From NCBI GenBank assembly GCA_045837725.1, contig JBEWZL010000301.1, positions 1 to 64,000 of the forward strand: a stretch of 64,000 nucleotides of DNA, in the 5' to 3' direction. Under the pieces are notes generated by a model that saw only the letters and a list, made by a program, of their open reading frames with translations, was not told the DNA's origin and did not search any database. Every line of letters begins with the position of its first letter. Within the stretch, counting starts at the first letter, position 1. Origin of the DNA: Vermamoeba vermiformis (taxonomy: Eukaryota > Tubulinea > Echinamoebida). Shown here piece by piece: positions 40,344 through 51,303 of the stretch. A program made the translations under genes and the position numbers.

Positions 40344-41725
40344 ATGGACACAGAGCTGCAACAAAAAGGGTATTATATTAGTCCTAAAATAGAACTCGTC
40401 CAAATCGAGGGAAAAGGACGAGGTTTCATCGCTCGTGAGCCTCTGAAAGTCGGTGAACTGATCTTCAAAGAAAAACCTTTAGCTGCCGAGGATCGGGCGG
40501 GTAAATATTTTTAAAATTATTAATAAATTATTGTATATTTATTTCATATTTATCCACAAATTACAGACGCGCACAACCTTTTCTGCGTAAATCGTATTTT
40601 TTTTTACACGAGTCCTAACCTTGTTTTTGTAAGGCGACTGGCACAATAAATTTGTACGAGTTTTATTAGAAAAAAAAGAAGAAAGAGAATTGATTTATTG
40701 CCCGCCAAAGTACCCGATCTTGCCCTCGCCAATCAAAGGAGTCTCAAATGACGACTATTCTCGAATGATGAGTCAAATTACAACAAACGCATTTCAAAAA
40801 GGTAATAACAATTAATTATTTCTAGTTCTAAGCGGATCTACCTTTTTGCGAATCCGATCTGACTTTTATAATTGTCTAGGCTCGACTGCTGTGCTAACTG
40901 CACGCAGCAATTTATTCAATAGTAGTTGTTGGCCTAATCTAGTACTGCATTGTAAAGATAATTTTGAAATTTGGGGCTATGTAATTGATGACATTCAAAC
41001 TGGCGAAGAAGTTTGCAATAATTTTCCGGATCTGTACTTGCCAACGAAGCGAAGACAAGGTAATCATATTTAAAGCACCCATATATAATAATATGCTGAT
41101 TCAAAAGCTGCGCATGATATTACAAATAGTTTTTATTTATACTTTGGATGCAGATCTGCTTAAGAACCAATATGGCTTCGATTGCGATTGTAAACGATGC
41201 AATAAGCCAGAGCTATTCCCAAATGATAAGTTATTAGTAGCTGCGTTCGAATTGCCCGATGATCCAGCCGAAAAACAACAAGCAGTTGCGCAGATGGAGA
41301 AAGTTTATAATACTTTAGACTACGGAACACCAAATTACGACCAGAAATTCGAAGAAAATCCAGCAATGTATATAGAGAGATTAGAAGAGTTTATTAAACA
41401 GCCGTTTGGATCGCGTTGGCCGAAAGCGTATTTAGGAAAGTGCCATTGGCGATTAAACGTTGTTAGACAAAATTTAATACAAGAATTAATGGCCGTAGAT
41501 CACTTAGAACGCGCGATAGATTTATTAATAGATCAAATGATAGCTAACGATAAAATTTTGCCGAAGTGGCATCTGCAGAAGTTAACGGCGTACACGACGC
41601 TCAATGAATTGATGGCAAGATTAAATTTGGATAGATTAACGAACGCTATTAAACGATTGAAGAAAGGTGAAGTGGATCTGCAGTATTACAAAGAACTGCT
41701 TTTTGTGTACAAAGAAAAAGAATAA
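40344..41725 (+). CDS. SET-domain protein (SMYD-like), altered catalytic motifs
   Basis: Four exons join to 358 aa: 40344-40500, 40634-40801, 40880-41059 and 41154-41725. The SET N-part is clear (GKGRGFIAREPLKVGELIFK). The C-part has RSNLFNSSCWPNLVLH, DIQTGEEVCNNFPDLYLPTK and a post-SET Cys cluster (FDCDCKRC). The last 150 residues are helical, as in SMYD proteins. Two changes stand out. The usual NHSC is NSSC, and the catalytic Tyr position of the GEE...Y motif is Phe (NNFPDL). It may still bind S-adenosylmethionine or act as a reader. It lies 122 bp downstream of the histone doublet in the same orientation. No MYND finger is visible. Confidence 0.8.
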
Positions 41726-41885
41726 ACTCCGATCATTTACACTAATGGTGCATGGTAAAGCATGGTAATAATATTACGCTTACCTTTTAGTGAGTTTCCT
41801 GTAGTTTTCTAAGCTATTTAATTGTTTTGAAATTATTTCTTTCATTTTGTGTTTCTGTTTAAAACTGCGCAGCACACGTCAAATA

Positions 41886-43240
41886 ATGTTTCAATATAAA
41901 TATATTGCCGCTCGATTGATTGAAGTAACGAAGCATGCTGGAAGCAGATCGAGCACTCCGAAAATCAGATTCCCAAAAATTAGCATTTTCGAGAACACTC
42001 CATCGATTGGAAGCCGAATGTTTGGACAATACTCGAATCGTGGCGAAATAAATGGTTCCGCTCCGGCCAAACGCTTTTTTGGCGCAATTCCTCCGCGGAA
42101 TAGAACCTTCGAGAACAAATCACCGAACCTTAAAAAAATTCGGTTCCGCGCCTTAACTACTACAACTAAATATCATCATAAGATAACCACAGCAGAAGTC
42201 TATACTTACCGAGGATACAGCACAATGGCCAACCAAAACTCAGATCTTAAGCCTATTGATCTCTATTCGTGGACTACTCCCAACGGTAGAAAAATCGAAT
42301 TAGCATTAGAAGAGCTTAATTTGCCTTATACCGTAAGTCGTCTTGTGAATATATTGACGTTTTTCTGCCCTGCGTTCTGAAAGTCATGTGATCCAATTTC
42401 ATTAATGTCAGAATATTAATTTACTATTTTTCCAGTATCATCCTATCAATATTGGAACTGGCGATCAGTTCAAACCCGAATTTTTGAAGATCAGTCCAAA
42501 CAACAAGATCCCCGCGCTCGTCGACACAAACACTAAGACTGGCACTCCTTTGAGCATCTTCGAATCAGGCGCTATTTTAATCTATCTTGCCAAGAAATAT
42601 CAAGCTCGTGGTAACGTGACTTTGTTGCCTGACGAAGAAGCAGATCCTCAAGGTCACTCCAACGTTTTGCAATGTAAGTGAATGCTACAAATACGAGATC
42701 GTATATTTAAGTCACGCATATTTATCACAATGTTTTGCAATTGTGGGTGTTTTTTGGTATTCACATTTTCTGATCCAAATTTTTGTAGGGCTTTTCTGGC
42801 AAGTCGGAGGCTTCGGCCCGATGCTCGGACAATTCAATCGTAAGTACATGGACTGCTTATAAATAATTATTAATCGTGGAAACTACCCTTGGAATACGAT
42901 CAATTTTTTTGGCTAAATTTAGAAACAAAAATCTTTTGTACTAAGTATAGTTTTTTTTTCAGATTTCCGTGCCTATGCTCCTGAAAAGATCGAATATGCT
43001 ATTAATCGTTACGCTACTGAGGCTAAGCGACTTTTCAGCGTGCTGGACAAACAACTCGAAGCCACTGGCGCCTTTATTGCCGGACCAAACTACTCTATCG
43101 CTGATATTGCTACTTGGCCTTGGGCACTTTTATTGCCTAAATTGGGCGACGATTTCGTCAACGCTTATCCTCACGTTAATGCTTGGATCGAGCGCGTCAA
43201 ACAACGACCTGCTGGCGCCAAGATCTTTGCAAAGATGTAA
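41886..43240 (+). CDS. Glutathione S-transferase, Ure2p/YfcG-like
   Basis: Four exons (41886-42332, 42436-42673, 42789-42839 and 42963-43240) join to 337 aa, or 224 aa if translation begins at the second in-frame ATG, 42,225. The N-terminal thioredoxin fold has SWTTPNGRKIELALEELNLP, SPNNKIPALVDTNTKTG and ESGAILIYLAKKY. LFWQVGGFGPMLGQFNHF is the signature of Ure2/YfcG/YghU-type (nu-class) enzymes. The alpha domain closes with FIAGPNYSIADIATWPW. YfcG-type enzymes act as glutathione-dependent disulfide reductases or peroxidases. The 113-residue extension is basic and Ser/Thr/Arg-rich with no acidic run, so it could be a mitochondrial presequence. Confidence 0.88.
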
Positions 43241-43406
43241 CAATAAAACTTGTTATTAAAGTGTAGTAATACATTGGTTAATATTTGTAGTCTTAACAAG
43301 CGCGAGTAGCAAAGAAAAAAATCACGTGACTTCTTTTTTTTTACCAACAAAGCTGCAGAAGCTTTTTTCGTCCATAAAAATTATATAATACCATATCATT
43401 TATACA

Positions 43407-45286
43407 ATGGAACGATATGATCCGCTAATACGCGATCTTCTTATTGAGTATCGTGAGATGAGGCCGCTACCAGGTCTGATCCCGAAATACAAAGCATACA
43501 AAGATGTAAATAGCGAACCAATAGATTGGAGTGATATAGAAGTACAAGAGCGCGTGTATAAAGAGGTAATTAGATTCTCTGAACAATTGATCTTACGTTG
43601 ATCGTGTCAGATCTCCGATACTTATTTTTCAGAAAAAAATATATTTATTTGATAGCTATAGATAAATACGTGGGAGTATAATTTTAATTTATATTTAATT
43701 TACTAAATTGTTGGAAGTGAAATTAAGAATTTTTGCAATATTTTACTTGCGTATTTTACGTACGAAAAGCAATGAGGATTATATTAATATTTTTATATCA
43801 TACAAATAGTGCATACATCAAATAGCTCAAAATTTAATTTTGACAGGTGATCTCGCATTCACTTTGCAAAGATTTCCCGCCCTCACGTTCATACACCGCA
43901 AAATTCATTAAAGCTTATTTAGACCAGGCCGATGCTCAACGGAAAGTAGGTTCAATTTATTAAACAGTCAATTAAGGCAATACCATAATATTTCATTTTG
44001 AATAGGAAATTTACGAGGAATTATTTTCGCTGTACATGGATCTGACAAAGTAAGTAGATATATTTAATATACATCATGCTTATTAGTGTTATTATAGAGA
44101 ACCTGAAACGCCTAATCAAGCGTGTCATCGCGCTTATTATGTTAATAATACGTGGGATCCAAACCGAGAGTCAAAAATAGGCGTGACGATTCGATTAACA
44201 CAAAATTGGAATTCAGTGGGCATGACTACATGGCCGGGTATATATATTAATATACAACATTGTTATTCGTCTGTATGTAAGCAGAACGGATCTGACGCAT
44301 TTTGTAACTACAGCCGGATTTTACTTGGCTGAAGTAATTGCAGCCAATCGAAGTAAGTATTTGCCATATTTGGTTACAATTATACTATTGTCGACTAGTT
44401 TTTGAGTATATTCGTTGTAGATCTCTTCGATGGAAAAGTTGTATTGGAACTAGGTGCTGGCGTCGGAATAACAGGTAATATTACTATGGATTGTAAAATA
44501 TATAGTTATATAATTGTAATCAAATAGGAATATTGCTGAAATGGATTACGCAAACGAGATCCATAATTTTGACGGACTACACGAGAGAAATTTTGAACAA
44601 CATGTATTATAATATGCAGATAAGTACGTGTATGATAAACACCGATATATTTATCACCAATTGAAATTTAAATTCATTGCTAGATAACGTTGATGCGAGC
44701 GAATTAAGTCAAGCCAGATCCGAAGATTTTTCTAACGGACGATTGTTCGTGGATGAATTTGATTGGAGTACTTTTGAAATGACTCAATTACCAGTACCCG
44801 TCGATGTCATTATTGCTGCGGATGTCGTAAGTCATGTCTAAGCTAAGGGCTGGCTGTTGTAATGTACTCTTCGACTCAACGATGTCTTGTTAGGTGTACG
44901 ATGAAGATTTAACGGTCAGTCTAGTCGCCACACTTAAGAAATTATTGCAATCTAAAGATAATAACGGCAAGGTACGGTATTGCGTATTTATCTTTCGAAT
45001 ATTTCTTTATTTAGAAATTAGATCTTTTTTGGATCTATCGAACAACGATAGAACAATATCATATAAGTGTATTATTTAATTAAATTATTATTAGAATCCG
45101 TATGCGTTAATTGCACAAACTCCGCGAAGACCACAATCAAAGGAACATTTCATCAAGTCACTCGAGGAGTCGCAACTTGATTGGCAAGACGTTACAAAAG
45201 CGACAAATAAGTTGAATTTATTCGATTTTGATTACACCAATAACAGTGAAGTTACTTTGTTGAAAGTTACTGCGAAAAATTCATAA
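43407..45286 (+). CDS. EEF2KMT: eEF2 lysine methyltransferase (EEF2KMT/FAM86A, yeast Efm3 family)
   Basis: Ten exons join to 347 aa: 43407-43565, 43847-43945, 44006-44049, 44098-44237, 44314-44352, 44421-44474, 44528-44623, 44684-44826, 44894-44971 and 45095-45286. Human EEF2KMT is about 330 aa. The family-specific N-terminal segment is present (SHSLCKDFPPSRSYTAKFIK). The seven-beta-strand methyltransferase core follows: MTTWPAGFYLAEVIAAN, VVLELGAGVGITG (SAM-binding motif I), IILTDYTREILNNM and VDVIIAADVVYDEDL. The enzyme trimethylates one lysine of elongation factor 2 in the cytosol. Intron 1 (281 bp) is among the longest in the window. Confidence 0.87.
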
Positions 45287-45522
45287 AAATACTAAGTCAG
45301 AAGCTTTTGTTACCACGGTAGTGTCTTATTATTACGCGTGTATTGTTCTGCGCATTCAATTCTTGCTTTTCAATCAAAACGCGTTTAATGCTGTGCAATT
45401 ACCAAATTAGGAAAGTCGCACGTGGAGGTGCGTAGAAACGAGGGTGAAAAATCCTTATCGTTGACAGAGAGAAAAATCCAATTGAATGGGCACAAACAAC
45501 TGATAGGCTTTTTTATATAAAA

Positions 45523-48500
45523 ATGTATCATTACAAGTACCTTTGGAATAAAGATCGGGTAATCCAAATAGCGTCGGCCAAGTCCCAAAGCGAGCTGATT
45601 GACCTACTTAAAGAGCACTTTACTATAGCCGAGCAAACGTCATCAGTCGTTGAAGCAATGCGGAAGGTAGTAAAAATTTAATTAATAATAAATTCGAGTT
45701 TAATTCGGATAATTCAAATAATAATTTATATATTTATAGGCTTTAGAATTAGGTTATTTCGAGATAGGACAGAATTTAGCAACTTTGTTTCTCCATCTAC
45801 AAAAATCATTCGGCAATCCATTTCCCATAGACTACAATACTGTGCTCGCCTCTCGAAATATATTTTCTTGGCCTTCTTTTATTCGTACGTATTTAGGATT
45901 TAACCGACGTTTAATTAATGAAGATCTCTAATCTGCATCCAGAATATTTTGCGCGCCACAGAGGATCATATTTTTATTCAGTCAATGCTGTGATTCCTTA
46001 TCTACTCGAATCCAATCAGCTAAAATTATCTGATGTGGCTGAACGCCCTATCACTGCGTTCTACGTGACTTTGCTACAAGTTAGAGATCCGGATCAATAT
46101 CCCGAAGCTATTTACAAAATTATGACCAAGGACAATTTAAGCCGATCAGATCGTATAAATATGTTATATTTAATGAAGACATACGCAACATTATCGCTGC
46201 AGCCTTGTGGCCCAGAAAAAGTTGCAGCGCCGATCTATTGCATTTTATTGGCTAAGCAATACTTATTGCCATTTTTTACCGATTTGCCTGGACTAGCACA
46301 ATGTAAGTAACTATTCTAACATTTTAATGAGCAGGAACGATCTTTCAAAAATAGTCGTCGGATCCAAATCCGATTCATTTGGGATTGAAGCAAATCGTTA
46401 TTAATTTTCCAATAATAATAGTAATTGTTTTTGTTAGTATTTTGTTAATCGCATTTTAATAGGTCGTGGACCTGCAGGAGAAAGTTATTTAGAGTTAATA
46501 TTGCAACGTCATCCGTATTTTTCCTACTTGAAACCATTCACCAAAGACGAATTGAAATCCATGCTCGGCGAGATGTAAAAACAATAGGATATTGATAATA
46601 TATATATATATACTGATGTAAACATTAGGCCAAACGTTGTGAACAAATTGATACGATTTCGAGAGTGTTATCTTAGCAACGGTAATATTAACAAATATAC
46701 GATATATCGGTTCATAGTATTAAATATATTTTTTCTGTAGCATTTGTGGCAGCATTGAAAGAATTGCTAGAAGAAGGAAAATTGAATAATAGCGATGTAC
46801 AGGCATTTGCGGATTTATTCGATTTAACTCTCGGAGCGAGATTTGTTTATCGGTACAGCGGAAAATTAGAATATACAAGCATTATAAATGAGTACGAAGA
46901 AGTACGGCAAAGTAAGTCATTGAATTATTACGAAAAAATTAATTTGGAATATCTTTATTGGATTATAATAAGCCATAATAATAAGACTATTGAATATAAT
47001 TTCTGACTGATGTGTAATGTAGGCTATTATCGATCGAAAGAAAAGCTGGATTGTATTGGCGAAACATCATTTCCGTTCGAAGAATTGCCTTTGGAAATCA
47101 TCAAGTTAATTTGCGAAGAATTGAATTCGCAGGACTTTTTCGGGTTATTTGCAGCGTCGAAGTATTTGCAGAAGTGTCTTGGCAGAATTGACGACAGATT
47201 TTATCAGCAAATGATGCAAAAACGGTTCATGAACGCGTTTTGCTCGTTAAATACGTCTGCAAATAAGGTTAACTGGAGACATCAATTCGGCGTTCATTCA
47301 AGGTACATAATTATATTATTTACTATGTAGCTAATTCTTGCTTTACTATTAATGTTTTTTTTCGACGGATCTGCTTAGATTGTAATTTGGTCTAATTTTT
47401 TGCTAGGAGGGCATATCGTTGGAACACTTGCTCAGAGCCGAAACAAATCGTCCTAAAGCCGGAATTCAGAACAGAAAATTTTGACAGGGCCATTTCATTC
47501 GATGAAAATTGGTTGTTAATTCGAATTGGGTACTGCGCAACAGGTCTATGGAACACTCACGATCAGAAAATGTATACGAAAAGGCATGCATTACTTGCGG
47601 GAGATGTCAGCTATGGCGTTTTGGAATCGCCCGAAATTCAATTCCCGACGGTAGTTGCGCTGGGCTACAGGTGCTCAAAAGTTATTCGATACAAGGACGA
47701 TGAAGTTGCAATAACGCAGCTTAAAAAAGAATGGAGCAGTTATTATGTAGCTGCTATATCTAGCAACAGATTTATAACCGGGTTTGGTATGTGTTTGGTA
47801 GTTAATTTTAATACGTATTTTATTCTCGATTTCAGTTATAGTGCCCAACCAATTTTTTTCTATTAGCTTTTAGTAACGTAATATTACGCATTGTAATGTT
47901 AGGACAGTTAAATTAGGAAAAAAATTGCGAAAATTCGTTTAAAATTTTCATTTTCAAAGTAAACGAGGTACAACGGCGCAAATGTTTATATTTTAATTAA
48001 TTAATTAGAGCCAGAAGTATACGACGTCGAATCCGATCAAGTTGTACTAAAAGCGGACAAACTTAAGAAAGTCGTATGTGCAGCTCACAACAAATCGAAT
48101 CAACTGACCATTTTGGCGACACCTATTGATGATTATGATCAACAATCTAATAGCAGAACTGACAATATATACGTGGTCGATAAGAACTTTCAAATAACAC
48201 ATGCGCTCAAAACTAAACAGACTGGTACTCATGGAAGGATCACTTGGCTTGATGAAACGATGTTTTTATTGCAAGAATACGATTCATACAAAATTTGCGA
48301 TCTCAGAATGTCCCGAGATTTCGTTCATGAAAACAGCGGCAATGGAAATTTCAGTTACAAACCGATTTTTGTCACTCCGAGCAAATATTTGCAGTATTGG
48401 AATACTGGAAGTACTACGGGCTACAATATTATGATGACAAATCAACTTAAAAAATTAGGCTGTGTTTGGAACTTAAATGATGGGACATGGAGCAATGTTA

Positions 48501-48601
48501 TTGTGCTGCCTGATAATTGGAAAGGACAGCCGATCTGCAACTCGAGATACGCTGCTTCCGTGAATACTTCGGAGATATGCTTGCTAGATTTTGGCGCGTA
48601 A
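45523..48601 (+). CDS. F-box protein with long N-terminal helical region and C-terminal propeller-like half
   Basis: Nine exons join to 745 aa: 45523-45666, 45740-45884, 45943-46302, 46463-46574, 46629-46681, 46741-46911, 47023-47302, 47407-47786 and 48009-48601. The first ~370 residues are helical with no named domain. The F-box (FEELPLEIIKLICEELNSQD and FFGLFAASKYLQKCL) is in exon 7. The C-terminal half has short beta-rich stretches (RITWLDETMFLLQEYDSYKI, NSRYAASVNTSEICLLDFG) like a degenerate WD40/propeller, a substrate-binding part of an SCF ubiquitin ligase. If exon 4 is not spliced, the upstream protein ends at TAA 46,578 (254 aa). The downstream part then has no ATG of its own, so a single gene is preferred. 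Confidence 0.7.
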
Positions 48602-48740
48602 TTGCAAACAAATCCATCAACGCAAATAAACCTCAAAATAAAGCTTTAGGTTTGTTTACTATTGATCCGATTCGTTGATTTAACACGACGCAACAGATCC
48701 GAGGTGGTTAAGTTTAATTTTTATTATTATGGCCACAAGA

Positions 48741-50511
48741 TCAGTTTCCCCAATCTGAACGATATTCAAAGCTCGATGCGTACGGATCGCCGATAAAAGT
48801 GCATCGGAAAGGTAATTTATGCTTAGCATCCTTATTGTATCGGCCCATATACTGTAATTCAATCAATTGTGTTAATTTTGCAACCGCGTCAAGCATATTG
48901 GTTGGAAGTTCGTTCAGGGTAAGGTTAGCCAGATTCGGAAGCCGTTGTAACTCTAAGACGAACTCTAAACCGAACAATAAGATTTTTTATACCAATAATT
49001 ATTATCTTTATATTATTACCTGTTGATATTTTGCCGAAGATGGTCAGAAAAGTCAGCTTTGTGAGACGCGAGATCCAACGGCGCCAGAAAATTGGATTAT
49101 AACTCTCGGTCGGATGGTGGGACAGTTGAAGCTGTGTTAAGTTATTCAAATAGCATATCTCCTTGATATTTTCCTCACTTAAAGCAAACGACGAGGTCAA
49201 AAGTTCGTCTAAGTTCGGAGGTAAATTTGACATCCGGAATGCTTTGTTTGGATGCAGCTCCAATCCTGTTAACTTTTTGAACCCTGAAAAATCAGCCTCT
49301 TTAATTTCCAATCCAATTATTAGATTTGATAGGTTCGTTAAGCGCGTCAAACGTCCTAGGACTAGATCGTCATTTTGTTGCCAGCAGCTGATTTTCAACG
49401 CTGTTAAGTTTGATAATTGTCCTATTAATGGAATCGCCGTTGATAAATCTTGTTCAAAGCTTGGATAAAGGCAGAAATTTGCTAATTTTGGTAAGTTTTG
49501 AAGTGCTGTCAGATCCACAGTAAAGCCGCAGCATTCCAGTGTCTCCAAATTACGCAAATTTTCCATATTTGGGAATGAACCGTGATGGTTTACACAGAAT
49601 GAGGTCAGTTGAGGTAGCGTCATTGCTGATGAAAATGTTTCTGCATCTTGTGCGTCACTTTGACGGATCTCCAAATGCTTCAATTGCGTTAATAGCCCCA
49701 AGCCAACCACTAAAATGACAAATATCGTTAATATACTACCTTTGAATTTTTTTTAAGGCTGGTTGAAATTAAATCCGCGGATAGAAACTGATCTTTTAGT
49801 ACGTACTCTTTCGACTAGCCTTGATACTTAAGGATGATAAACGCGTATGAGCGCGGAAATATTGATCGACATTGAGGACCTCGTCAGTATCCTCAGCTGG
49901 ATCTGTGTTCTGCACCCATGATAAACGGTGAAGCTGGGTTAATGAAGATACCAACCCAAATATTGTAGTATGTACGTATTGGTATTCGGGATCCAATTCA
50001 TCGTATTCAGGAATATAAATATCGATGCTAAAGTTCTGCAGATTCGTTGCAAGTTTTAGGGAGGAAATGTTTTGCGTCAGATCGCGGATATTCTCGCTTT
50101 CTTTTAGCACCACCTCTTTTGGTACTTGGTATTCATATGGAGAATAATAGAATCCCAATGAACGGAGTTGTGACAGATCTCGTGACAAGATGAACAAAAG
50201 TGACTTGACGGGCCAAGTTCCCTCGGTATCAGTCGTCACGTCTTGCACAAAATTCCAAGTAATATCGGTCATATTTTTTGTGGTAGCACCGAATCTAACC
50301 AATAGTAAAACGTTAGCAATGTAATTAATGACACTAAAACAAAAATTAATTCTTATTCGCCAAGGGCTAAAATTATACGATTATAAAGATATGAATAAAT
50401 ATAATATGCGCAAAATATTGAATTTAATTACCTAACAATTTCAGGCAGAGTTAAATACCGCCAAATAGATCGCAAAACGTCTACAGGCAGATCTAGCAGT
50501 GCGCAACTCAT
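48741..50511 (-). CDS. F-box / leucine-rich-repeat protein
   Basis: Four exons join to 493 aa: 50511-50432, 50294-49807, 49709-49020 and 48964-48741. The N-terminus carries a short F-box (ALLDLPVDVLRSIWRYLTLP). Most of the rest is leucine-rich repeats of the LxxLxxLxL type: LLTQLKHLEIRQ, MENLRNLETLECCGF, LGRLTRLTNLSNLIIGLEI and RLPNLANLTLNEL. F-box/LRR proteins present substrates to SCF ubiquitin ligases; the target is unknown. The gene is convergent with the preceding F-box gene (139 bp between stops). The last intron has two in-frame acceptors, TTTAG at 48,965 and CTTAG 12 bp further in; the first is preferred because it adds an LRR-like EFVLELQRL. Confidence 0.82.
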
Positions 50512-51303
50512 TTTCCGTAAAAATATAATGTGGTAACAGAATCAAGTGCTAACCATTGAGGTATGTAAATGAAAATAACTTCAAGAAACTGTGATCGTTT
50601 GCGGTCCCGTCCTGTTGTGGACCCCTGTTGTTGAAAACACGTTTTTTTTTTAAATTCTGATAATACCACATAACACCTATCATTATAATGCTTGCAGAGG
50701 TTATTAACCGAGATTGGTCGAATTATCAGCCCAACACAAGTTGATCCTGTGTGGTGCTGATGGGTTTACAACTGGTATCAATATCGATGCGATTATAATT
50801 GCACTAATTAATTACCAATAATTTATTCATTGTTACCAATAATTTGAAGATCTGCGAGACTTTTGGATTAAAAAATATTCCATCAGATAATTTCTTCAGG
50901 GCAATAGCGAGCCGAAGCGAGGAAAAAATAAGAGGATTGAAGGTAAAATAATTATTAGATATTAGCAAAATTCTAATCCTTGGTACTAGTTGTACAAGCT
51001 AAATCTAAATCTGGATTGAATCTGTGTACGTCAAAACTAGAATATTTTTTTTCTTTAGAAGACATAGCTAGGCAAGCTGGCCACGCAAGCACATCTAATT
51101 TGTAATTGCATTTAGACCTTTTTTCGCTTTATGGCGAGCTTGTGGTTCGTTCTTGCATTCAAAATGGCACATTACATTGATACATCACAAGTAGTACAGT
51201 TGTTTGTGGATGCACGTGTATGTACACGTGACGTTTATACTTATTAAGTTAAATTCGAGATTTTATTTAGAGACAGTCTTTAGTCTTTTTCGAACGAATC
51301 ACA
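50512..51303. promoter_or_regulatory. Divergent intergenic region
   Basis: About 790 bp between the F-box/LRR gene and the fused secreted-protein gene. It is AT-rich with short poly-T tracts (for example 50,642-50,651). No conserved element or additional gene was seen. Confidence 0.45.
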
